From assembly GCA_003505715.1 (NCBI GenBank), contig DNXU01000142.1, positions 1 through 6,093 of the forward strand: DNA of 6,093 nucleotides, given 5' to 3'. This document shows, piece by piece, positions 1 through 5,120 of this stretch. Position 1 is the first letter of the stretch, and the number at the start of each line of letters is the position of its first letter. The DNA comes from Cyanobacteria bacterium UBA8803. Its GTDB lineage: Bacteria > Cyanobacteriota > Cyanobacteriia > Cyanobacteriales > Coleofasciculaceae. The translations under genes and the position numbers were made by a program. The notes beneath the pieces are model-generated. The model had not been told where the DNA came from. It saw nothing but the letters and a program-made list of their open reading frames with translations, and did not search any database.

Positions 1-323
1 ATTTTTGTTTAAGTCCCGCTAATGCGATTAAATTTACCCCTCAAGAAGGGCAAGTTGATATCCAACTCTTGATTAAAAATAATGATGTCCAAATTCAAGT
101 CAGCGATACAGGTGAAGGTATTAGCGCTGAGTTTCTGCCTCATGTGTTTGATTCCTTCCGTCAAGCGGATAGTTCCACAACCAGATCTTACCCAGGGTTA
201 GGAATAGGTCTAGCCTTAGTGTGGCAATTAGTACAACTCCAAAAAGGTACTATTCAAGTAGAAAGCCCTGGAATAGGCCAAGGCGCAATTTTTACAGTGA
301 TTCTGCCACTGATAGTTTCCTAA
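1..323 (+). CDS. Sensor histidine kinase, C-terminal ATP-binding domain (5' partial)
   Basis: The reading frame is open from base 3 to the TAA at 321-323, so the gene begins outside the window and only about 106 residues are visible. What is seen is a HATPase_c domain. It has an N-box remnant ending NAIKFTP, the G1 box DTGEGIS, an F-box FDSFRQAD, and a G2-type stretch GLGIGLALV followed by a QKGTIQVES strand and the closing FTVILPL strand. In the family this domain binds ATP and phosphorylates the kinase's own His, and the FRQAD and SSTTR wording is typical of cyanobacterial and hybrid kinases. The protein stops right after the domain, so no receiver domain follows at its C-terminus. The N-box reads CLSPANAIKF where kinases of this type usually have NLLSNAIKF, so either two residues are inserted or a frameshift lies just at the edge. 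The sensory domains and the phosphoacceptor His are off-window. The kinase-domain call is firm; intactness of the gene is unknown. Confidence 0.85.
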   Translation, partial: FCLSPANAIKFTPQEGQVDIQLLIKNNDVQIQVSDTGEGISAEFLPHVFDSFRQADSSTTRSYPGLGIGLALVWQLVQLQKGTIQVESPGIGQGAIFTVILPLIVS

Positions 324-418
324 CGTCTCTACCAGATGATGTATATGCCAAAGTAGAATAATCCGTCGTTGCGGTTCGGTTGTACTCACTAGAAGAAAAT
401 CTCTTTTGCCTGTTACAT

Positions 419-427
419 TGCTATATA
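419..427 (+). promoter_or_regulatory. Possible extended -10 promoter for the DUF760 gene
   Basis: TG-C-TATATA (TG at 419-420, hexamer at 422-427) matches the extended -10 pattern TGnTATAAT with one mismatch. No good -35 hexamer sits 17 bp upstream (399-404 is AATCTC). Transcription from here would start near 434 and give a leader of about 30 nt before the ATG at 466. If real, it excludes the in-frame TTG at 406 as a start because that codon would lie upstream of the transcript. The rest of the gap from 324 to 465 shows no clear terminator or other gene. Confidence 0.25.
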
Positions 428-465
428 GAAGATTTCAAGAATTCCACGAATTACCGATTACTACC

Positions 466-804
466 ATGAGCAATTTGTCAAATCGAATCCCAGAATTCCT
501 TGGTAGCGAAGGGGAAGGCGGCAACTTACTGTGGCAATACATTCAATCCTTACACCCAGAGACGGTTGCCCAACTCTCCAACCCTTCTGTAGAAGTGGTT
601 CAGGTAATGGAACGTAACCTGGCGGGAGTGTTAGGAACCTTACCTCACGAACAGTTCGGTGTGACCATTACCACGAGTCGCGCACATCTCGGTCGGCTTT
701 TGGCTTCTGCGATGATTAGTGGCTACTTCCTCCACAATGCCGAACAACGCATGGGATTTGAAAAATATTTGCAAGGAACAGCAGAACCCAACGAAGCGGT
801 TTAG
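466..804 (+). CDS. DUF760 family protein
   Basis: The product is 112 residues of a conserved small protein recognised as DUF760, a family found in cyanobacteria and, as a domain, in plant plastid proteins. The biochemical role is not established. Family-like segments are LLWQYIQSLHPETVAQLSNP at residues 21-40 and a second block from NLAGVLG (residue 51) through FGVTITTSRAHLGRLLASAM (64-83) to GYFLHNAEQR (86-95). The composition is mostly helical and soluble, with no signal peptide, convincing transmembrane segment or metal motif. I start at ATG 466. The frame stays open back to a TTG at 406, but those extra 20 residues (YRRFQEFHELP and neighbours) do not look like the family and would overlap the possible promoter. 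No clear Shine-Dalgarno precedes the ATG, which is not unusual in cyanobacteria. The gene follows the partial kinase by 142 bp, so it is probably transcribed separately, and it converges on the large kinase. The last ten residues (QGTAEPNEAV) are a low-complexity tail. Confidence 0.85.
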   Translation: MSNLSNRIPEFLGSEGEGGNLLWQYIQSLHPETVAQLSNPSVEVVQVMERNLAGVLGTLPHEQFGVTITTSRAHLGRLLASAMISGYFLHNAEQRMGFEKYLQGTAEPNEAV

Positions 805-829
805 GTAGGGATGATAACCCCAGCATTCT

Positions 830-848
830 CTCCCACCTGAATCGGGAG
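830..848. terminator. Weak hairpin between convergent genes
   Basis: CTCCC at 830-834 pairs with GGGAG at 844-848 around a 9-nt loop. It lies in the 73-bp gap between the DUF760 stop and the kinase stop, where a shared terminator would be expected. No T-run follows on either strand, so it is not a classical intrinsic terminator. It is listed as the only candidate seen in this gap. Confidence 0.2.
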
Positions 849-877
849 GCTCTAATAGAGGCCGTGGTAGATCTCAA

Positions 878-3800
878 TCAACTCTCTGGCTTGAGAGGAA
901 TCTGAATTACAAACTCTGCACCCTGCCCTAACTGGCTGTGGCACTGTATCTGGCCGCGGTGTTTTTCTACTACAATTTGATAGCTAATTGATAATCCCAA
1001 ACCTGTACCATTACCTACAGGTTTGGTAGTAAAGAAGGGGTCGAAGAGTTGTTGCTGGATTTGTAGTGTCATGCCTGGCCCGTTATCGGCAATTCGGATC
1101 GCTACTTCGCGATCGCTGAGGAGTTCTGTTATGATGCGAATTGTACTGGGAGAGGCTGGACTATGCACTAGACCGTTGCTACAGGATAGCTGCTCTTGGT
1201 ATTGATCGTCGATGGCATCAATGGCGTTGACGAGTAAATTCATAAATACTTGATTGAGCTGTCCGGCGTAGCACTCTACTGGTGGTAGGTTGCCATACTC
1301 TTTAATTACCTGAATTTCTGGGCGATCGCTCTTAGCCCTCAGGCGATTTTGCAGAATCATGAGAGTACTATCAATACCTTCATGAATATCTACGGCTTTG
1401 ATTTCTGCCTCACAAACGCGGGAAAAATTGCGCAAACTCCGGACGATCTCGCAAATTCGTTCTGCCCCAACCTTCATTGAATTCAAAAGTTTCGGTAGAT
1501 CTTCAACTAAGAAATCTAGTTCGATGGTTTCCATTGCCGCCTGAATATCTGGCGTCGGGTGGGGATATTGCTGCTGATAGAGTTTGATTAAGCTCAGAAG
1601 GTCTGCGGTATATTCGCTGGCGTGAGTCACGTTGCCATAGATAAAGCTGACGGGATTGTTGATTTCGTGAGCTACTCCGGCAACTAACTGTCCCAAGCTG
1701 GACATTTTTTCACTCTGTACCAAGTGAGTTTGGGTTTTTTGGAGTTTTTCTAAGGCTTGCTCCAATTGCTGAGCTTGGGTAAGAGCCTTAGCCTCGGCAG
1801 TGCGGCTGTGCTTGTAGAGTTCTGCTTGTTGGAGCGCGATCGCTAACTGATCGGCTACCTCACACATCAAATCTACCTCCAAGTCCTGCCAGTGGTAAGG
1901 CCCAGTATCCATAACTAGTCCTAGCGCACCCCAGACTGAAGAGCCAAAGTGTAGGGGCACCAATAACCAAGCACCTGGAAATTTTTGAGCAACGCTGAGG
2001 TTAATCTCATCTTCAAAACAATTGGTATCATCTATGCGAAGGACTTCTAATTGCTTGAGCCGCTGGGCAATTGGATTATTTTTATCAGGGATTGCCAGAC
2101 CGATAGCTCTGGGATAACAGGAGTATTTACAAGACTCAGCGACATTCACCCAGAGTTTTTGTTCCGGTAGATATTGCAAGATTTGAGCGCGGTCTACTTG
2201 CAGAAGTTCGCCAATCTTGCGAGTCGCTGTTGAAAAAATTGTGTTTAAGTCCAAAGAACTGCGGATCGCTTGAGTAACCTGATTGAGAGCCTGCTCGCGC
2301 AAAAGATGGGATTTGGCTTGTTCGTAGAGTTGACTTTGCTGAATTGCGATCGCTACTTGAGAGGCTAAGGCACAGAGTAAATCTATTTCCCATTGTTGCC
2401 ATTGTCTAGGTTCGTGGCATTGATGGGCAATGAGCAATCCCCACAACTGTTCCCCTTTCAGCAGCGGAACGACTAAGTTGGCTCTCACGTTGAACTTGGC
2501 GAGTAAATCTAAGTGACACTGATTCAGATTAGCCCTATAGATATCTTCGATCGCCTTAACCCTGCCCTGTTGATAAGGCAGGATATAGGACTTTTCAAAA
2601 CAAGGGTCATAGATATTCCTGTCTATTATAGATAGCCCTGTGTCACTAACAGATTCTACAACTACATTCCCACTCCAGTCTGGCTGGAAGCGGAAAACAA
2701 TCACCCGATCAGTACCAAGAACTTGCCGTACTTCTCCTGTCGTAGCCTTGAGAATTTCCTCCAAGTTCAATGATTGGCGAATGCGTCCCGCGATCGCCCC
2801 GACTAGCCGCTCCTGTTGAAACTGCTGCCGTAAGGCGATTTCAACCTGCTGGCGCTGATGAATTTCAATTTGTGCCTGCTGATACAATTCTGACTGGTGA
2901 ATGGCGATGGCCGCATGAGTGGCAAGGGATTTGAGCAAATCGATTTCCCACACCTGCCACAACCTCGTGTCCCTACACTGCTGAGCCACCAACAATCCCC
3001 ATAATTCCTCCTCTTGCACGATTGGCACCACCAAGTTGGCTCTCACTTGAAACTGAGCTAGTAGTTCGATGTGGCATTGAGCCAAACCAGCGGCATAGAT
3101 ATCCTCTATAGCCTGAATTCGTCCCTGTTGGTAAAGCTGAATATAGTTTTCGGCAAAGTGGCAATCGTGGATAATGGTTCCTGAAATTGGCATCCACTCA
3201 GCACTAACGGATTCCACAACCACAGTGCCGCTGCCATCGTCATGGAGACGGAAAATAATCACCCGATCGCAGCCAAGACAGTGGCGAACTTCAGCCACGG
3301 TGGTGTTAAGAATCTCCTCCAGGTTCAAGGACTGGTGAATGCGCCGAGCGATCGCTCCCACCAGCCTCTGCTTGAGAAACTGCGTTTGCAGCGAATCTTC
3401 CGCCTGCTTGCGCTGGGTGATATCGCGGACAACAGAACATAATACCTGTCGGCCCCGATAGGAAATCGGGCTAATACTCACAGAAACATTTACTAGAGAA
3501 CCATCTTGCCGAAGATGCTTTACTTCGCGCAGGTATAAATGTTTATTTGTCAAAACCTGTTCCATCCAGGCGGCCAAAATTTCCTGGCTGACTGGCACGA
3601 TATCGTCAAGGGTTAGCTGTAAAATCTCTTGGCTCTTGTACCCCAGTAAATTCAAATAGGCGGAATTGGCTTCTAGGATCTGTCTGGTTACCGTGTCAAC
3701 GAGATAAATTCCATCCGCCGTCTGCTCGACCACAGCTCGATAGAGTTCTTCGCTCTCCCGGAGGTTTTCTTCTGAGAGCTTGCGATCGGTAATATCTTGC

Positions 3801-4636
3801 CAGGAGCCAACAATTTCTAACTCTTGACCAGCAACATCTGCCACCAGCTTTAGCTCATCATGCATCCAGCGATAGCTACCATCCTTGTGCCGGAAACGAT
3901 ACTCGATAGTTTGATATCCCTTTGCCAACAAATCTTGTAACTGGGCAAAGACCTGGGAGGCATCTTCGGGATGAATGCGGTCAGCCCAAAACCTGGAGTC
4001 TGCTAAAAATTCTTCAGGGTAATAACCCAGTTGTGCAGTAACATTTTCGCTCACAAAAGTTGCCCCATAATCCCCGCCAACTTTACAGCTATAGATGGAG
4101 ATGGGATTAGCATCAAGCAGATGCTGTAGGCGGGTTTGGGTTACCCGTAGTGCTACCTCAATCCGATGTCGTTCGGCAATTTCGTGCTGAAGCTGTTCGT
4201 TGGCCTTAACCAAATCGACGGTGCGTTCTGCTACTCTCGTTTCTAGACAGTGGCGGCATATTCGTAATTCATCCTCTGTTTGCTTGCGTTCAGTAATGTC
4301 GCGACAACTGTAAAGGAGCGTACCCCCCTCAATAGCAACGCACTTTACATTTATTAATAGGATATGCTCTTGGCCAGCCTTATCGATAATTTTCTGCTCA
4401 ATGTTACGAATTTCCCCGCACGTTTCTAACTCCTGCCCATCCCATACAAGTTTGCCTAGGAGTTGGGTAATGTTACCTAATTTATATACTTCTTCCCAGG
4501 AATAACCAAAAATTACGTTAACATTAGGGCTAATAAAGGTAAACTCACCGCTATTATTGGTTATTAAAACGGTATCGGAAATAGTGCTGAGAATATTCTG
4601 GTGCAAGGTTTCTGATTCCCCAAGCATCTCCTTCAC
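878..4636 (-). CDS. PAS/GAF cyanobacteriochrome-type sensor histidine kinase
   Basis: This 1252-residue soluble sensor kinase has no signal peptide or membrane segment. Approximate order: PAS1 10-117, helical linker, PAS2 170-285, PAS3 295-411 (each ends in a DIT-R/Q-K PAC signature), GAF1 433-585, GAF2 619-771, GAF3 792-941, coiled coil 942-978, HisKA 979-1070, HATPase 1126-1247. The phosphoacceptor is His990 in GVAHEINNPVSF. The ATPase shows N-box Asn1133/Asn1137, G1 DNGPGM (1184-1189), F-box FDPFFTTK (1198-1205) and G2 GTGLGL (1210-1215), so it looks catalytically intact. GAF1 and GAF2 carry the bilin Cys-His (521-522 and 707-708) of cyanobacteriochromes; GAF2 adds DPCF (677-680). The inferred role is light-regulated autophosphorylation and phosphotransfer to an unidentified response regulator, as no receiver domain is present here. 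The start is GTG 4636; an in-frame TAG lies two codons upstream, and ATG 4627 is an alternative that removes three residues. The gene runs in the same direction as the J-protein gene, 484 bp downstream of it behind a probable terminator, so it likely has its own promoter. Confidence 0.93.
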   Translation of the reverse strand: MKEMLGESETLHQNILSTISDTVLITNNSGEFTFISPNVNVIFGYSWEEVYKLGNITQLLGKLVWDGQELETCGEIRNIEQKIIDKAGQEHILLINVKCVAIEGGTLLYSCRDITERKQTEDELRICRHCLETRVAERTVDLVKANEQLQHEIAERHRIEVALRVTQTRLQHLLDANPISIYSCKVGGDYGATFVSENVTAQLGYYPEEFLADSRFWADRIHPEDASQVFAQLQDLLAKGYQTIEYRFRHKDGSYRWMHDELKLVADVAGQELEIVGSWQDITDRKLSEENLRESEELYRAVVEQTADGIYLVDTVTRQILEANSAYLNLLGYKSQEILQLTLDDIVPVSQEILAAWMEQVLTNKHLYLREVKHLRQDGSLVNVSVSISPISYRGRQVLCSVVRDITQRKQAEDSLQTQFLKQRLVGAIARRIHQSLNLEEILNTTVAEVRHCLGCDRVIIFRLHDDGSGTVVVESVSAEWMPISGTIIHDCHFAENYIQLYQQGRIQAIEDIYAAGLAQCHIELLAQFQVRANLVVPIVQEEELWGLLVAQQCRDTRLWQVWEIDLLKSLATHAAIAIHQSELYQQAQIEIHQRQQVEIALRQQFQQERLVGAIAGRIRQSLNLEEILKATTGEVRQVLGTDRVIVFRFQPDWSGNVVVESVSDTGLSIIDRNIYDPCFEKSYILPYQQGRVKAIEDIYRANLNQCHLDLLAKFNVRANLVVPLLKGEQLWGLLIAHQCHEPRQWQQWEIDLLCALASQVAIAIQQSQLYEQAKSHLLREQALNQVTQAIRSSLDLNTIFSTATRKIGELLQVDRAQILQYLPEQKLWVNVAESCKYSCYPRAIGLAIPDKNNPIAQRLKQLEVLRIDDTNCFEDEINLSVAQKFPGAWLLVPLHFGSSVWGALGLVMDTGPYHWQDLEVDLMCEVADQLAIALQQAELYKHSRTAEAKALTQAQQLEQALEKLQKTQTHLVQSEKMSSLGQLVAGVAHEINNPVSFIYGNVTHASEYTADLLSLIKLYQQQYPHPTPDIQAAMETIELDFLVEDLPKLLNSMKVGAERICEIVRSLRNFSRVCEAEIKAVDIHEGIDSTLMILQNRLRAKSDRPEIQVIKEYGNLPPVECYAGQLNQVFMNLLVNAIDAIDDQYQEQLSCSNGLVHSPASPSTIRIITELLSDREVAIRIADNGPGMTLQIQQQLFDPFFTTKPVGNGTGLGLSISYQIVVEKHRGQIQCHSQLGQGAEFVIQIPLKPES
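2324..2782 (-). other. GAF2: DXCF dual-cysteine cyanobacteriochrome domain
   Basis: Residues about 619-771 of the kinase. It has TDRVIVFRFQPDWSG, VVVESVS, Asp677-Pro678-Cys679-Phe680, YQQGRVKAIEDIY, Cys707-His708 in LNQCHLDLL, VRANLVVPLL and QLWGLLIAHQC. Cys679 and Cys707 are 28 residues apart, the same spacing as the Cys494/Cys522 pair of the blue/green sensor TePixJ. By that precedent Cys707 binds the bilin and Cys679 makes the second, reversible or stable, linkage that shifts absorption to the blue. Phycoviolobilin versus phycocyanobilin, and so the photoproduct colour, is not determinable here. Confidence 0.85.
2882..3340 (-). other. GAF1: bilin-binding-type GAF domain with shifted second Cys
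   Basis: Residues about 433-585 of the kinase. It has the cyanobacteriochrome hallmarks CDRVIIFR near the start, GTVVVESVS, YQQGRIQAIEDIY, the canonical Cys521-His522 in LAQCHIELL, then VRANLVVP and ELWGLLVAQQC. The position matching DXCF reads Asp491-Cys492-His493-Phe494, so the cysteine is one residue early. The residue two before the Asp is Ile, not the Trp found there in red/green domains such as AnPixJ GAF2. Bilin attachment through Cys521 is a strong family-based prediction. The colour response cannot be read from the sequence. Confidence 0.8.
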
Positions 4637-4692
4637 GCCCTAGAATGCGGTAATTTTTTTACAAATGATACTGATAATAGAGGGAGCCTGAT

Positions 4693-4723
4693 TCCGTTCC
4701 CGGCACCAAGGGAACATACCGGA
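4693..4723. repeat. Imperfect hairpin
   Basis: GTTCCC (4696-4701) pairs with GGGAAC (4710-4715) around an 8-nt loop. An outer TCC (4693-4695) can pair with GGA (4721-4723) across a 5-nt bulge. On the minus strand it lies about 60-90 nt upstream of the kinase start, so it could sit in a long leader or be a dispersed repeat element. No T-run follows. Confidence 0.45.
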
Positions 4724-4748
4724 CTTACCCATAGTATTTCACGGATTA

Positions 4749-4764
4749 GTGGGTCTTTACCCAC
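4749..4764. repeat. GTGGGT/ACCCAC hairpin
   Basis: A perfect 6-bp stem, GTGGGT at 4749-4754 and ACCCAC at 4759-4764, with a CTTT loop. Compact stems of this kind are common in cyanobacterial intergenic repeats. It lies 25 bp beyond the 4693-4723 hairpin, and the two may belong to one element. Confidence 0.4.
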
Positions 4765-4848
4765 CTACGTTGGCTTTGGAATAACTAAGCCTAGTTGTCT
4801 TGACAATCGACTTGTTCTTGCCAATCAGCAACACGCTCTATAGGTTTT

Positions 4849-4896
4849 TGGGTTAATTTAACAGTATTATAACCCAGATACGCAGCCTCGATCTGG
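4849..4896. repeat. Two overlapping, mutually exclusive inverted repeats
   Basis: TGGGTTA (4849-4855) pairs with TAACCCA (4870-4876), and CCAGAT (4874-4879) pairs with ATCTGG (4891-4896). The pairs share bases 4874-4876, so only one stem can form fully at a time. A further small palindrome, GTTAATTTAAC, spans 4852-4862. This is visible structure with no assigned function. Confidence 0.35.
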
Positions 4897-4921
4897 CAGA
4901 CATCAAAAATAATACCTAATG

Positions 4922-4959
4922 AATTTATAGTAAAGTAAATTCCCGGCAGACTATAAATT
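4922..4959. repeat. AT-rich 10-bp inverted repeat
   Basis: AATTTATAGT (4922-4931) is the exact reverse complement of ACTATAAATT (4950-4959), with an 18-nt spacer. It could be a hairpin in a transcript or a two-half-site operator. It is about 290 bp upstream of the kinase start and 160 bp past the J-protein stop, so its target is unclear. Confidence 0.4.
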
Positions 4960-4997
4960 AAGATTTGTGTTGAGTTATTTTTTCAATCTGCTCAGAG

Positions 4998-5031
4998 AAA
5001 AAGGCGAAGCCCGCCAAAGACATCGCCCTTT
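4998..5031 (-). terminator. Probable intrinsic terminator of the J-protein gene
   Basis: On the minus strand AAAGGGCGA (5031-5023) pairs with TCGCCTTT (5007-5000) with one bulged G, and a run of five T follows (5002-4998). An alternative compact stem uses GGCG (5015-5012) and CGCC (5006-5003). It lies about 90 nt downstream of the J-protein stop, in the right orientation to end that transcript before the kinase gene. The stem also has weak potential on the plus strand, but no plus-strand gene leads into it. Confidence 0.5.
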
Positions 5032-5032
5032 A

Positions 5033-5083
5033 TACCCAGATTCGGCACATCAATTTGTATGTACGAAAGTACAGTTCTGGGTA
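5033..5083. repeat. 8-bp inverted repeat enclosing a GAAA-loop hairpin
   Basis: TACCCAGA (5033-5040) pairs with TCTGGGTA (5076-5083). Inside it TGTAC (5060-5064) pairs with GTACA (5069-5073) around a GAAA tetraloop on the plus strand. On the minus strand this falls between the J-protein stop and its probable terminator, so it would be part of that 3' untranslated region. Confidence 0.4.
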
Positions 5084-5094
5084 GCTTACCTAGG

Positions 5095-5115
5095 AACTAT
5101 GAACCATGAACTATG
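5095..5115. repeat. Heptamer tandem repeat, three copies
   Basis: AACTATG, AACCATG, AACTATG lie head to tail at 5095-5101, 5102-5108 and 5109-5115; the middle copy differs by one base. The array ends five bases short of the J-protein stop codon. Seven-base tandem repeats between genes are a known feature of filamentous cyanobacteria (STRR sequences). This array is short. Confidence 0.6.
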
Positions 5116-5120
5116 AAAAA

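Larger units (their letters stand above)
2315..3379 (-). repeat. Tandem duplication of the CBCR GAF module inside the kinase
   Basis: Residues 420-588 and 606-774 align without a gap at a constant offset of 186 residues; I count about 104 identities in 169 positions. The duplicated unit includes the helical lead-in (F...RLVGAIA.RI.QSLNLEEIL) and the tail helix (ELYQQAQ / QLYEQAK). GAF3 resembles the same fold but is far more diverged and is not part of this duplication. Confidence 0.85.
4637..5120. other. Gene-free gap rich in inverted repeats
   Basis: No convincing coding region is seen on either strand in these 484 bp. The segment holds at least six inverted repeats, listed separately, plus a heptamer tandem repeat at the J-protein end. 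On the minus strand a TATTAT hexamer (4674-4679) could be a -10 for the kinase with a leader of about 30 nt, but no matching -35 is present, so the kinase promoter is unlocated. The region 4770-4848 shows no structure I can support. Confidence 0.6.

Noticed and set aside
406..465. TTG-initiated N-terminal extension of the DUF760 protein
   Set aside because: The 20 extra residues do not resemble the family, TTG is a rare start, and an extended -10-like sequence lies inside this stretch.
848..863. GGCTCTAATAGAGGCC palindrome near the kinase stop as a terminator
   Set aside because: The stem is only 3-4 bp whichever register is used and there is no T-run.
882..897. CTCTC/GAGAG hairpin at the kinase stop
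   Set aside because: It lies in the last codons of the kinase, has a short stem and is not followed by a T-run on either strand.
2136..2402. 88-codon open frame on the minus strand inside the kinase gene
   Set aside because: It is an out-of-frame shadow of the GAF2/GAF3 coding region with no recognisable product. The same applies to 2973-3197 and 5627-5815 on the minus strand.
3242..3442. Plus-strand open frame antisense to the kinase
   Set aside because: It has no family resemblance and overlaps strongly conserved GAF1 coding sequence. The antisense frames at 1023-1205 and 5181-5369 fail for the same reason.
4800..4828. Perfect TTGACA on the plus strand as a -35 element
   Set aside because: The hexamer 17 bp downstream (AATCAG) is a poor -10, and no plus-strand gene follows within the window.
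5095..5115. CRISPR-like or origin-iteron array
   Set aside because: There are only three 7-bp units with no spacers and no replication or Cas genes nearby. A simple tandem repeat is enough.
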